Positions 26,292-34,756 of a stretch of DNA of 64,000 nucleotides are shown piece after piece. This stretch comes from an uncultured Acetatifactor sp. GTDB lineage: Bacteria > Bacillota > Clostridia > Lachnospirales > Lachnospiraceae. The translations under genes and the position numbers were made by a program. Under the pieces are notes generated by a model. It was given only the letters and a program-made list of their open reading frames with translations, searched no databases and was not told the DNA's origin. The number at the start of each line of letters is the position of its first letter. Position 1 is the stretch's first letter. The stretch is taken from positions 1-64,000 of the forward strand of contig CAJUAH010000010.1 in NCBI GenBank assembly GCA_910584375.1. The letters run 5' to 3'.

Positions 26292-27308
26292 TCACTGCCC
26301 TTCACCGGCGGCCAGCAACAGGTCATGATTCACCGTCCGATAGAACAGGCGGCGAAACTCCTCCGGCTCTATGGTCTGCCCAAGCGCCCACATGACTTTT
26401 GTCACTGTCGCCTCCAGCGTCATGTCGTAGGCCTCCATCAGGTGAAAATTCTCCTTGATGACCCGCCCCACCTTGTAGACCTCCATATCGCTGCCCTCAT
26501 GCGTTACCTGAGTCGCCATCATGACGATCTTACCCGCGTCCGTCCAGCGGCGTATCTCTGCGTAAAAGGGGACTTCTCCATATTCCGGGAGACCGCCTAC
26601 GCCAAAAGCCTCTATGACCACGGCGTCGTAATATGGAAAAAGCCGTTCCAGCACTGCTCCGTCCATGCCGGGCATCAATTTCAGCAGCAGCACCCTCTCA
26701 TTTAGCGTATGGTAAAAAACGACCTGTCCAGTCGCCTTGTCCTTATCATCAATATAGAAAACCGTCCTCCCGTCGCACAACGCCGCCACATTGGGATAAT
26801 TGATACTGGAAAACGCATTATAGCTTTTGGATCGCTCCTTTTTCGCCCGGGTTCCGGCGATGGCATTGCCTCCAAATACGATGTTTACCCCATGCGCCCG
26901 CTCGTCGGCGGCAAAGCGCAGACTGTCCAGCAGATTGGTTCTGGCGTCCGTCACCGGCAGATCGATGGGTTTCTGGGAACCGGTGATGACGATGGGCTTT
27001 CTGCTGTTCTGTACCAGATAAGACAAAGCCGCCGCGGTAAACGCCATGGTATCGGTGCCGTGGCAGATCACGAATCCGTCGTATAAGTCATAGTTCTCCT
27101 CGATCAACCGGGCCAGTTGCAGCCAGTGTTCTGTGTAAATGTTGGTGCTGTCCAGGCTGAACGGTTGGAGGATGTCCACCTGGCAGAATGCCGTATACTC
27201 CTGCACATACTGTAACAGATCCTGCGCCGCTATCTTCGGGGCAAGACCTTCCGCCGTATATCCCGACGCGATGGTGCCTCCCGTTGCAATCAATAGTATT
27301 TTTTTCAT
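26292..27308 (-). CDS. L-asparaginase, type I-like
   Basis: 338 residues without signal peptide. The first catalytic Thr is in LIATGGTIAS (residues 6-15) and the second motif VICHGTDTMAFTAAAL holds the Thr-Asp pair, followed by VITGSQKPIDLPVTDARTNL. Cytoplasmic location and length fit AnsA-type enzymes that hydrolyse asparagine to aspartate and ammonia. It follows the NUDIX gene with one base between stop and start (GGAGCGATAGG ATG), indicating translational coupling. Confidence 0.92.
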   Translation of the reverse strand: MKKILLIATGGTIASGYTAEGLAPKIAAQDLLQYVQEYTAFCQVDILQPFSLDSTNIYTEHWLQLARLIEENYDLYDGFVICHGTDTMAFTAAALSYLVQNSRKPIVITGSQKPIDLPVTDARTNLLDSLRFAADERAHGVNIVFGGNAIAGTRAKKERSKSYNAFSSINYPNVAALCDGRTVFYIDDKDKATGQVVFYHTLNERVLLLKLMPGMDGAVLERLFPYYDAVVIEAFGVGGLPEYGEVPFYAEIRRWTDAGKIVMMATQVTHEGSDMEVYKVGRVIKENFHLMEAYDMTLEATVTKVMWALGQTIEPEEFRRLFYRTVNHDLLLAAGEGQ

Positions 27309-27309
27309 C

Positions 27310-27927
27310 CTATCGCTCCTGATTCCGAATCGCGCTCCCGTTCTCTTTTGCGAGCAGCCACGCCATCACATGCACCGCCTGCTGGAATCCGCCGTTTCGA
27401 ATCAATTCCCCAAGCTCCTGCTCCGTATAAAGTTCCACATTTAAGAATTCCGTCTCATCCAAATGCTGCCCGCCTACTTTCCGGCAGTTCTTCGCCATAT
27501 ATACATGGGCGTAATTGTCAGCCAGCGTGGCATGGGAAGGAATCGTGAGCAGATGCGTCCACTGATCTGAGGAGTACCCCGTCTCCTCCAGCAATTCTCT
27601 CTGCGCGGCGGCAAGCGCGTCCTCGGAATGGTCGTCACTCCCATCCACACCGTATTCCCTGCCGTCAGACCGCTCCAACCCTCCTGCCGGGAACTCGGTG
27701 GTGACTTTTCCTATCCCCTGCCGGAACTGCCTCACACAGAGATAGTTCCCGTCACAGTCGGATGCCACGATGACCACATAATCCTTGCGGCTATATCTGT
27801 AAAAAGGTCCAAATACGTTCCCGTCTGGAAGACGGTACGCACACCGCCGAAAATCCATCCATTCGTCCTGTACAATATGCTCCGTACTGACTTCTTCCCA
27901 TGCCAGGTCTTCTCTGGTATTTGCCAT
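27310..27927 (-). CDS. NUDIX hydrolase
   Basis: 205 residues. The Nudix helix is present as EDALAAAQRELLEETGY, with an unusual 10-15 residue insertion (REYGVDGSDDHS) between the leading glycine region FPAGGLE and the helix. The N-terminal strands (VFGPFYRYSRKDYVVIVASD) resemble ADP-ribose pyrophosphatase type members. Substrate is not certain: ADP-ribose or a related nucleoside diphosphate is likely. Start ATG has AAAGGAGAGATAAAC. It is coupled to the asparaginase gene. Confidence 0.88.
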   Translation of the reverse strand: MANTREDLAWEEVSTEHIVQDEWMDFRRCAYRLPDGNVFGPFYRYSRKDYVVIVASDCDGNYLCVRQFRQGIGKVTTEFPAGGLERSDGREYGVDGSDDHSEDALAAAQRELLEETGYSSDQWTHLLTIPSHATLADNYAHVYMAKNCRKVGGQHLDETEFLNVELYTEQELGELIRNGGFQQAVHVMAWLLAKENGSAIRNQER

Positions 27928-27995
27928 TGTTTATCTCTCCTTTTTTGTTGACTGTAGCTCTGCACATCTTATCACAAAAACAGAATGATTTCCAC

Positions 27996-29102
27996 TTATA
28001 TTTCCGGTTGTGGCCAATCCGTTTCTGTTTCTGTGGACAGCCCTGTCCCATACCCCTCCACCGCCGGGTCCTTGATATGGTTCGTCCGCACCCACTCCTT
28101 CGTTCCCTCCACCTTCACCGCCGCCTGGGTATGTTTTGCCAGAAATCTGGTCAGCGGATAGATGTCGATCCAGATCTCGTTATTCCCTTCCTTCTGGGAC
28201 TCATCAAATATAAGCTGCAGTCCCCAGTGCAGATGTGTGGTATCGATATTGTTCACATTCTCTTTCGTACTGTACCCTGTATGCCCCATATACCCGATCA
28301 CATCCCCTGCCGTGACAATACTTCCCTCCTCGAGCCCCTCCGCATAGGGGTAATTCTGCCGCAGATGGGCGTAATAATAGTAGCGCTTTCCGTCAAAGCT
28401 GCGGATACCGATGCGCCAGCCGCCGTACTGATTCCAGCCCAGGGCCTCCACCACACCGGACTCCACCGCCATAATAGGCGTACCCGTGAGTCCCATCATG
28501 TCATGCCCCAGATGCCTGCGCTTATAGCCATAGCTGCGGCTGACTCCGAAATCGTCATAATGAGTATAGTCAAATCCCCTGGCCAAAGGGAAATACCCCT
28601 TCAGTCCATACCGCGACTCATAACTCCCGTCTTCCTTTTCCTCCTCATATTCTCCCACCAGCCCGCCGATGGCGGCGTCATAGGCCTCCTTATAATATGG
28701 ATAATACTGCAAATCCTCCGTCAGCTCTTCCAGTGTCTTTTCTCCCTCGGAAAGCGCCTTAGCCGCTTTTTCCATGGTCTTCAGCGCGCTCTTATCAAAA
28801 GCCCCGCCCGTCTTTGCTGCAGTATACGCCAGCAGTTCCACCCAATGTACTTCATGCTCTGTCCCGTGAGTCTTCACATCCCACTCATACGCACTGCACA
28901 GCGCCTCGTATGACACGGTAAAGTCCACCCATTTTATGTAATCATCCTCCACGGCAAGCACCGGATTGTTGGCGGCCCGGCGCTCTTCCATACGTTCCCT
29001 CTGCCCTGCCAGCATGGCTATCGCCAGCACTACCATTACGCACTCCGCCAATATTCCCTTCTTAATCCGCATCAGATATTGCGCCCGCTGTCTCTTGTCC
29101 AT
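27996..29102 (-). CDS. M23 family metallopeptidase, membrane anchored
   Basis: 368 residues. An N-terminal hydrophobic segment (ILAECVMVVLAIAMLAG, about 17-33) anchors or exports it. Residues 60-170 are a helical domain. The LytM/M23 domain shows the zinc ligands in RHLGHDMMG and THLHWGLQL, with the YYYAHLRQ strand between them. Such proteins cut peptide cross-links in peptidoglycan or act as regulators of amidases; the ligands appear complete, so activity is plausible. Many sporulating clostridia use M23 proteins in engulfment, but no sporulation-specific feature is visible. Confidence 0.88.
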   Translation of the reverse strand: MDKRQRAQYLMRIKKGILAECVMVVLAIAMLAGQRERMEERRAANNPVLAVEDDYIKWVDFTVSYEALCSAYEWDVKTHGTEHEVHWVELLAYTAAKTGGAFDKSALKTMEKAAKALSEGEKTLEELTEDLQYYPYYKEAYDAAIGGLVGEYEEEKEDGSYESRYGLKGYFPLARGFDYTHYDDFGVSRSYGYKRRHLGHDMMGLTGTPIMAVESGVVEALGWNQYGGWRIGIRSFDGKRYYYYAHLRQNYPYAEGLEEGSIVTAGDVIGYMGHTGYSTKENVNNIDTTHLHWGLQLIFDESQKEGNNEIWIDIYPLTRFLAKHTQAAVKVEGTKEWVRTNHIKDPAVEGYGTGLSTETETDWPQPEI

Positions 29103-29243
29103 TGCCTCTCCAGGTAGCTTTTCTCACTGGAAATATATGAAAAAGTCAACCGACTTATTCAGTCGGACCGGAGATTTGCCGGGAAACCTTCCACGCATCC
29201 ATGGCGCGCAGGCAGAACTTCTGCCGTCAGCACGCCAATAAAT

Positions 29244-29273
29244 TACACCGGGAAAATCTCTTCTCCCGGTGTA
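29244..29273 (-). terminator. Terminator of the hibernation factor gene
   Basis: TACACCGGGA (29244-29253) pairs perfectly with TCCCGGTGTA (29264-29273); ATTTATTG follows on the minus strand. Located about 60 bases after the stop. Confidence 0.8.
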
Positions 29274-29335
29274 TCAACACTGCCAGTTCCTGTTTTTCAC
29301 GGCCTCTGGCCTTTGCATAAGCCGTATCAGCCCTC

Positions 29336-29863
29336 CTACAACTCCGGCTCTATCAGCCCGTAAGTATCGCCCTTTCTCTTATATACCACATTTACCTGAT
29401 CGGTCTCCGCGTTGCAGAACACGAAGAAATTGTGTCCCAGCAATTCCATCTGGATGCAGGCATCCTCAGGATACATGGGCTTAATGTCAAATTTCTTGGT
29501 ACGGACGATCTTAACTTCCTCGTCCTCCATATAATCGTTCTCCACAAAAGTCTTGCTGAAAGAACTTGCATTCTGCTGCTTGTCCACGATCTTGCTCTTA
29601 TACTTCTTTAACTGCCTCTCAATAATCTCCTCTACCAGATCGATGGAGACATACATATCGTTGCTGACCTGCTCGGAGCGGATGATGCTGCCCTTTACGG
29701 GAATCGTCACTTCTATCTTCTGCCGTTCTTTTTCCACGCTGAGAGTCACATGCGCCTCTGTATCGGGATTAAAATATTTCTCCAGCTTGCCGATCTTGTC
29801 TTCCACTGCTGTCCTTAACCCCGGAGTTACTTCGATATTTCTTCCCACAATCACAAATTTCAT
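29336..29863 (-). CDS. hpf: Ribosome hibernation-promoting factor, long form
   Basis: 175 residues from ATG 29863 (AAAGGGTG upstream), the length of long HPF. The N-terminal domain begins MKFVIVGRNIEVTPGLRTAV and contains the conserved basic strand region; the C-terminal dimerisation domain has KIVRTKKFDIKPMYPEDACIQMELLGHNFFVF and ends VVYKRKGDTYGLIEPEL (shown here in two parts; about residues 115-175). It dimerises 70S ribosomes into 100S particles on starvation. An upstream in-frame start adds 19 residues of unlikely sequence and was rejected. Confidence 0.95.
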   Translation of the reverse strand: MKFVIVGRNIEVTPGLRTAVEDKIGKLEKYFNPDTEAHVTLSVEKERQKIEVTIPVKGSIIRSEQVSNDMYVSIDLVEEIIERQLKKYKSKIVDKQQNASSFSKTFVENDYMEDEEVKIVRTKKFDIKPMYPEDACIQMELLGHNFFVFCNAETDQVNVVYKRKGDTYGLIEPEL

Positions 29864-30001
29864 ACAGATCACCCTTTCTATGGTTAAAATTATAATCCCG
29901 CACATCCCTCCCCTGCGCAAACCCGCGGTTAATCCCGGGATCCTCCCGTTTCCGCGCTATACGCCGCGTTTCCTGAGAATATGCCGTCTTATTGTATACA
30001 A

Positions 30002-30030
30002 AGTATACCATATTCGGAATTGTTTTGCAA
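30002..30030 (-). promoter_or_regulatory. Promoter of the hibernation factor gene
   Basis: Minus strand TTGCAA (30025-30030), 17 bases, TATACT (30002-30007). The -35 box lies inside an 18-base palindrome, AATTGTT-GCAA-AACAATT, a possible operator. Leader of about 130 bases. Confidence 0.6.
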
Positions 30031-30180
30031 CAATTTAGCCAATTTTTTACATGTTTTTGACATCAGCTTTGTCAACAGAAAAATTGAATTTTTGACACAA
30101 AATGCGATTTTTAGGAGAAGTCCACAAAACATCCGTTCTTGTTTTCGATTCCTAAAACGGCTATTTTACAAATAAAAACC

Positions 30181-30261
30181 TGTGGATAATGTGTATAACT
30201 TCGTGTATAAGTGGTTTTTGATTGATTTTGCGTTTCCAAAACGGTGGATAACTTATTCACG
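30181..30261. promoter_or_regulatory. Cluster of DnaA-box-like nonamers
   Basis: TGTGGATAA (30181-30189) is an exact DnaA box. TGTGTATAA (30190-30198), CGTGTATAA (30202-30210) and GGTGGATAA (30243-30251) follow in the same orientation with one or two differences, and TTATTCACG (30253-30261) is a diverged box in the other orientation. The surrounding 300 bases are very AT-rich and hold no gene. Confidence 0.5.
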
Positions 30262-30371
30262 AAAGTTCATTTACATAATAACATCCCTTCATATTCTTAC
30301 ATTTTTTTGGTTAAGTTGCACAACTCTTTCAAAACGCAATCTCTTTTTTAAATATTTTATTTTGTGAAAAA

Positions 30372-30400
30372 AAGAGCATCCCCCTTCGGAAGATGCTCTT
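30372..30400 (-). terminator. Terminator of the NlpC/P60 gene
   Basis: AAGAGCATC (30372-30380) pairs with GATGCTCTT (30392-30400); seven T follow on the minus strand. A strong intrinsic terminator. Confidence 0.92.
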
Positions 30401-30424
30401 ATCACGCTTTTCTGTATTCTATTT

Positions 30425-31657
30425 TTAGAAAATACGTCTGATCGCCAGGATCCTCTTATAATCTGCTTTGGAAATGATGATCCCGGTCTTTTTGGTGGAC
30501 GCGTGTACGATATTGCCGTCCCCGATATACAGAGCCACATGACCGGAATAGCAGATCAGGTCTCCGGGCTGGGCGTTTTCCAGACCGTCCACCGCATAAC
30601 CCTGTTTCCTGTCAGCGGATGAGGAATGAGGCAGTGACACCCCAAAGTTGGCGTATACGCTCATCACAAAGCCGGAACAATCCGCGCCGTTCGTCAGACT
30701 GGTTCCTCCCCATACATAGGGATTGCCCACAAACTGTACCGCGTAATTTGCCACTGCCACACCCATCTCGCTGTCGCCGCTGATGGTGACGCTGGAGGGA
30801 TCGATCCCGTGGCTGCTGCTGCCGCCCTGGGGCGCCGCAGCCTGGGCCTGTGCAGCCTGGGCCTGGCGGGCCGCCTCCCTGGCTTTCTGCCTGTCTGCCG
30901 CCTCCTTGGCCAGTCTGGCCTCTTCTTCCTCCTTGGACTCAGCCTGTACAAATTCCGTATGTAGATCCACAAATTCTCTGGAAACCCAGCCTTCGCCTTC
31001 TTCCGTATCCACCCGTACCCAGGTGTCCGTCTCCTCCAGTACCAGCAGATCGTCCTCAAAGGCCACCATGCCCAATATCTTACTGTCTGTACTGGGCTCC
31101 TTGCGCACATACAGACCGTCGCAGGTCACTGAAGCGATTCGGGTTCCTACCGCCCTTGCCAGCGTGATGGCCTCTTCTCCCGTCACGCAGAACTCACCTT
31201 TCACATAACCCGTCACATTGCCGGAGCGGATTTTGTACCAGCCGTTCTCTTCGGCAAGAAAAGTTCCAACGGAGTTGTTATACAATTTTCCCACGATATC
31301 GCCGGACTCGCCGGGCAGGCTCCTCACATTCACATAAGCGTTTACCTGGGCGATGACCAGGTTTTTGAACATCTCTTCCTCCTGCGCCTTCTCCCTGGCG
31401 ATCGCCTGGGCAGTAGCGGCGGCTTTCGCCTCGTCTACCTGCTGCGCGCTCACCATATTTTCCAATTGTATGTCCTTGCCCCCGGTCTGATTGGAGAGGT
31501 TCTCCAGAGTCGTTCCGTTGTCAAGCGCTATATTGATACCGCCGCTGGGTAATACCGAAGAAACTCCTGTTGCGGCATACGTTTCCATATTCAAGCCAGT
31601 GCAGAGCAAAACAGCAGATAATGCGTATGCGGTGGCTTTTACTGTGCGTCTTAGCAT
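30425..31657 (-). CDS. Secreted NlpC/P60 (C40) peptidase with SH3 domains
   Basis: 410 residues from the ATG at 31657, which has GGAGG 5 bases upstream; the earlier ATG overlaps that site. Signal peptide at residues 1 to about 30 (TAYALSAVLLCTGLNMETYA). Two bacterial SH3 domains at about 100-160 and 175-235 (AYVNVRSLPGESGDIVGKLY, GLYVRKEPSTDSKILGMV), then an Ala/Gln/Arg-rich linker, then the C40 domain with Cys327 in GADCSGFV and the His in GHVALYIGDGNIVHAS. It cleaves stem peptides in the cell wall. A WalR-type box lies in the leader, suggesting control by the essential wall-stress two-component system. Confidence 0.93.
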   Translation of the reverse strand: MLRRTVKATAYALSAVLLCTGLNMETYAATGVSSVLPSGGINIALDNGTTLENLSNQTGGKDIQLENMVSAQQVDEAKAAATAQAIAREKAQEEEMFKNLVIAQVNAYVNVRSLPGESGDIVGKLYNNSVGTFLAEENGWYKIRSGNVTGYVKGEFCVTGEEAITLARAVGTRIASVTCDGLYVRKEPSTDSKILGMVAFEDDLLVLEETDTWVRVDTEEGEGWVSREFVDLHTEFVQAESKEEEEARLAKEAADRQKAREAARQAQAAQAQAAAPQGGSSSHGIDPSSVTISGDSEMGVAVANYAVQFVGNPYVWGGTSLTNGADCSGFVMSVYANFGVSLPHSSSADRKQGYAVDGLENAQPGDLICYSGHVALYIGDGNIVHASTKKTGIIISKADYKRILAIRRIF

Positions 31658-31704
31658 TCCATCCTCCATATGTTTGACTAATTGTTACATACATTACGCA
31701 AATA

Positions 31705-31721
31705 ATTACAAAATTGTTACA
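31705..31721 (-). promoter_or_regulatory. WalR-like box in the NlpC/P60 leader
   Basis: Minus strand TGTAAC-N5-TGTAAT fits the published WalR/YycF consensus TGTWAH-N5-TGTWAH. It lies between the -10 box and the start codon. A second copy of the half-site region (AATTGTTACAT on the plus strand) occurs at 31680-31690. Confidence 0.55.
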
Positions 31722-31731
31722 TCTGCCATTA

Positions 31732-31760
31732 ACTATAACATGAGCCGCACAAATTGTCAA
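31732..31760 (-). promoter_or_regulatory. Promoter of the NlpC/P60 gene
   Basis: Minus strand TTGACA (31755-31760), 17 bases, TATAGT (31732-31737) with a TG one base upstream (extended -10). Confidence 0.8.
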
Positions 31761-31826
31761 CACCCGTTATAAAATATCAAAAAACCTCTAAAGTCCTGTA
31801 AATATCAGCTTTTTGACCGCATAAAG

Positions 31827-31856
31827 AAAAAGAAACCCACGATATGGTTTCTTTTT
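31827..31856 (-). terminator. Terminator of the thioredoxin reductase gene
   Basis: AAAAAGAAACC (31827-31837) pairs perfectly over 11 bases with GGTTTCTTTTT (31846-31856); on the minus strand CTTTATG follows the U-rich arm. Confidence 0.8.
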
Positions 31857-31881
31857 CCAGGAAATAATTTATTCATTTTTC

Positions 31882-32805
31882 TTAATAATTTGCCGTCTGT
31901 ATCCACACGGCTGCCGCCGTCGCCGCATTGGCGCCGTCCGCCACCGCCGTCACGATCTGCCGCAGAGGCTTTTTACGCGCGTCGCCTGCCACATAGATCC
32001 CGGGCACATCCGTGGCCCCGTCCTCTCCGGCCAGCACATACCCCGCCTCATCGCAGGATACCATCCCCCTGACCAGTTCCGTCTCCGGGTGTATTCCCAC
32101 CGCTATGAACACACCGCCCACCGGCAGAGTGTATTGCTCGCCGCTCTTTTTATCCTCCACCAGCAGCCCGGTCACATCCTCCTGCCCCTGAATCTCCTTC
32201 ACCACATGGGAGTACAGGATCTCCACTTTCTCCAGCGCCTTAAGCTGCTCCTGGAGCACATGGGCTCCCCGCAGCTCGTCCCTGCGGTGAATGAGGTAAA
32301 CCTTATCACAGAAACGGGTCAGATAGATCGCGTCCTCCAGCGCCACATCTCCTCCGCCGACCACCGCCACCGTTCTGCCCCGGTAGAACGCGCCGTCACA
32401 GGTGGCGCAGTAGGATACGCCCATGCCGGACAGTTCCTCCTCCCCCGGCACCTGCAGATGGGCGTGGCGGGCGCCGGGGGCCAGAATCAGCGCTTTGGCG
32501 TATAAGTCGCCTTGGGACGTGTGTACGGTCTTTGGCTCGCCGTCCGAGATTCCCGTTACCTCCGCCTCCTGAAAAGGGGTGTGCAGCCTGTCCGCGTGTT
32601 CCCTGAACTGTACGCCCATATCAAATCCGTTGATTCCCGGCATCCCCAGATAGTTATCCACCTCATAAGTATTCAGCACCTGGCCGCCGCTCATGGGATT
32701 TTTTTCGACCACCAACAGCTTGAGCCCGGCCCGCATTCCGTACACGGCCGCCGACAGGCCCGCCGGACCGGAACCGATGATAATCAAGTCATATATTTCC
32801 TGCAT
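31882..32805 (-). CDS. trxB: Thioredoxin-disulfide reductase
   Basis: 307 residues. FAD-binding GSGPAG at 11-16, redox pair Cys133-Cys136 in the CATCDG motif, NADPH-binding VVGGGDVALEDAIYL, and the C-terminal FAD motif VPGIYVAGDARKKPLRQI. It transfers electrons from NADPH to thioredoxin. Strong ribosome binding site AAAGGAGG. Monocistronic by position: its own terminator follows and a 100-base gap precedes it. Confidence 0.95.
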   Translation of the reverse strand: MQEIYDLIIIGSGPAGLSAAVYGMRAGLKLLVVEKNPMSGGQVLNTYEVDNYLGMPGINGFDMGVQFREHADRLHTPFQEAEVTGISDGEPKTVHTSQGDLYAKALILAPGARHAHLQVPGEEELSGMGVSYCATCDGAFYRGRTVAVVGGGDVALEDAIYLTRFCDKVYLIHRRDELRGAHVLQEQLKALEKVEILYSHVVKEIQGQEDVTGLLVEDKKSGEQYTLPVGGVFIAVGIHPETELVRGMVSCDEAGYVLAGEDGATDVPGIYVAGDARKKPLRQIVTAVADGANAATAAAVWIQTANY

Positions 32806-32905
32806 ATCCTTTTCCTCCTTTAGTCAGATCGCCTGCGTTCTTCGCAGAATATAGTCTCTCCGTTTTATTATTGGTTTATCGGTATGCGGAAGAAAAAGCA
32901 GAGTG

Positions 32906-33076
32906 CTAACGCTCATGTTCCGCTTTCCCGGAACGCCGTTCAATATGGGCGGACTCCTCCAATGTCATGTGGATGACGGACTCATAATAAGAAAACATGG
33001 TAAAACGATCCTGCGTGTTGGCCGCTCCCACGATCTCATTATCCGCATTGCATATTTTTCTCCTCACTGTAGACAT
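32906..33076 (-). CDS. Possible small protein of 56 residues
   Basis: A short frame that starts ATG TCT ACA GTG with AGGA 9 bases upstream and ends 100 bases before trxB. The translation (…KICNADNEIVGAANTQDRF and TLEESAHIERRSGK) has balanced composition and codon use like the neighbours, but no family is recognised. A promoter-like TTGTGG-N17-TATGAT on the minus strand overlaps the proposed start, so either the message is leaderless or the frame is not real. Low confidence. The rest of the 380-base gap between trxB and the SDR gene shows no other gene. Confidence 0.35.
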   Translation of the reverse strand: MSTVRRKICNADNEIVGAANTQDRFTMFSYYESVIHMTLEESAHIERRSGKAEHER

Positions 33077-33187
33077 CATAACACATCCTATTTTTTCCCA
33101 CAAGTCGTTTAGCAGTGGAAAATAAGCCAAAAGATATGTTATACTGACAGTGGCATTATATATTAATAAGAAAGGAATCGTTATACA

Positions 33188-33907
33188 ATGAACAGGACCG
33201 CAATGATTACGGGAGCCTCCCGGGGGATCGGCCGGGCCATGGCAGAAACCTTCGCCGGGGCGGGGTATGATCTGGTGCTGACCTGCCTGCGCCGGATAGA
33301 CGAATTGAACGCTCTGGGACAGGCACTGGAAAACACCTATCCCATCTCCTGCCGCTGCTTTGCGGCGGACGCCGGAGATTATGAGGAGATAAGCTCTCTC
33401 TTTACCCGAGTCGATCGGTTGGACGTGCTGATCAACAATGCCGGGATTGCCCATATGGGGCTGCTGCAGGACATGACGCCCCGGCAATGGCGCCGGGTTC
33501 TGGCCACCCATCTGGACGGCTGCTTTTACACCTGCAAACATGCCATTCCACTGATGCTGGCCCAGGGCAGCGGGCATATCCTGAATATCAGTTCCATCTG
33601 GGGCAATGTGGGTGCCTCCGCCGAGGTGGCCTACAGCGCCGCCAAGGGAGGGGTCAACAGCTTTACCAAAGCCCTTGCGAAAGAACTGGCCCCCAGCCGC
33701 ATCCGGGTCAATGCCATCGCCTGCGGCGTTATCGACACAGACATGAACCGCTGCCTGTCTGAAGAGGACATGGAAACTCTGCGCAGAGAGATTCCAGCGG
33801 ATCGGCTGGGCACACCCCAGGAGGTGGCGGCGCTGGCGCTGCAGCTCATCCAGTCCCCCGGCTACCTCACCGGACAGATCATCACGCTGGACGGCGGGTT
33901 TATATAG
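33188..33907 (+). CDS. SDR family oxidoreductase (FabG/YmfI-like)
   Basis: 239 residues. Cofactor motif TGASRGIG at 8-15, NNAG in LDVLINNAGIAHMG, catalytic Ser in NISSIWGNVG and the YxxxK in AYSAAKGG, so a complete active site. The C-terminus GYLTGQIITLDGGFI is typical. Relatives include 3-oxoacyl-ACP reductase FabG and the EF-P 5-aminopentanone reductase YmfI; the absence of fatty-acid genes nearby favours a YmfI-like or unrelated role, but this cannot be settled. It overlaps the convergent dehydratase gene by 8 bases. Confidence 0.85.
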   Translation: MNRTAMITGASRGIGRAMAETFAGAGYDLVLTCLRRIDELNALGQALENTYPISCRCFAADAGDYEEISSLFTRVDRLDVLINNAGIAHMGLLQDMTPRQWRRVLATHLDGCFYTCKHAIPLMLAQGSGHILNISSIWGNVGASAEVAYSAAKGGVNSFTKALAKELAPSRIRVNAIACGVIDTDMNRCLSEEDMETLRREIPADRLGTPQEVAALALQLIQSPGYLTGQIITLDGGFI

Positions 33908-34616
33908 CCCCCGCCAGGTCTTTTACCACTTCCCCCGCCATGATCAATCCCGCAACGGAGGGAACAAAGGCCACACTCCCCGGAATCGCCCTCCGGCCGG
34001 AAGGAGGCGCCTCGCTGCCTTCTCCCGGTATGAGCGGCGCCTCCTGGGAATATACCACTTTCAAATGCTCCACTCCCCTTTTTTTCAGCTCCCTGCGCAT
34101 GACCTTTGCCAGCGGGCACACGCTGGTCTGATAGATGTCCGCCACTTTAAAAGCGCTGGCGTCCAGCTTATTGCCCGCACCCATGCTGCTGATCACGGGA
34201 ATTCCCGCCGCCTGGGCCCTGAGCGCCAGTTCGATCTTGGCCGTCACCGTGTCCACAGCGTCAACCACATAATCATACTTTGCAAAAGGAAACTGATCCG
34301 CGTTTTCCGGCAGAAAAAAACTTCTGCATGTATGTACCACGATCCGGGGATTGATATCCCGTATCCGCTCCGCCATCACATCCACTTTGTATCTTCCGAT
34401 CGTGCTGTAGGCAGCGATCAGCTGTCGGTTTATATTGCTCTCGCTCACCGTATCGCTGTCTATCAGGTCTATCTCCCCTATGCCGCTGCGCGCCAGCGCC
34501 TCCGCCGCATGACCGCCCACGCCGCCGATACCGAACACCGCCACTCTGGCCGCCGCCAGCCGCTCCATGGCCGTATCGCCCAGCAGCAGCCGGGTTCTGG
34601 AAAACTGTTCGTTCAT
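33900..34616 (-). CDS. tcdA: tRNA threonylcarbamoyladenosine dehydratase (TcdA)
   Basis: 238 residues from ATG 34616; a GTG four codons earlier is an alternative start. It belongs to the ThiF/MoeB/HesA E1-like family: FGIGGVGGHAAEALARSGIG binds ATP, and LIDSDTVSESNINRQ follows as in TcdA. YDYVVDAVDTVTAKIELALRA and SSMGAGNKLD are also conserved. It cyclises t6A37 to ct6A in ANN-decoding tRNAs. Eight bases of its 3' end overlap the convergent SDR gene. Confidence 0.9.
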   Translation of the reverse strand: MNEQFSRTRLLLGDTAMERLAAARVAVFGIGGVGGHAAEALARSGIGEIDLIDSDTVSESNINRQLIAAYSTIGRYKVDVMAERIRDINPRIVVHTCRSFFLPENADQFPFAKYDYVVDAVDTVTAKIELALRAQAAGIPVISSMGAGNKLDASAFKVADIYQTSVCPLAKVMRRELKKRGVEHLKVVYSQEAPLIPGEGSEAPPSGRRAIPGSVAFVPSVAGLIMAGEVVKDLAGAI

Positions 34617-34719
34617 GCCTCTATCCACTCCTCTCCGACAAGCGTACTGTCTCTATCACAGTATATACAACCTCCCGGCCTCCGTCAATTACCTCCTTGT
34701 TCCGTGCCCGCCACATACA

Positions 34720-34747
34720 GAAAATCCACACAAAAATGTGGATTTTC
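34720..34747 (-). terminator. Hairpin downstream of the small protein gene
   Basis: GAAAATCCACA (34720-34730) pairs perfectly with TGTGGATTTTC (34737-34747), loop CAAAAA. It lies 9 bases after the stop of the gene at 34757. The T-rich arm serves as a weak U-run. Confidence 0.7.
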
Positions 34748-34756
34748 CGCTGTTCG

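Noticed and set aside
30181..30261. Chromosomal replication origin
   Set aside because: DnaA-box-like sites are present, but no dnaA, dnaN or typical origin neighbours are near; kept only as a DnaA-binding cluster.
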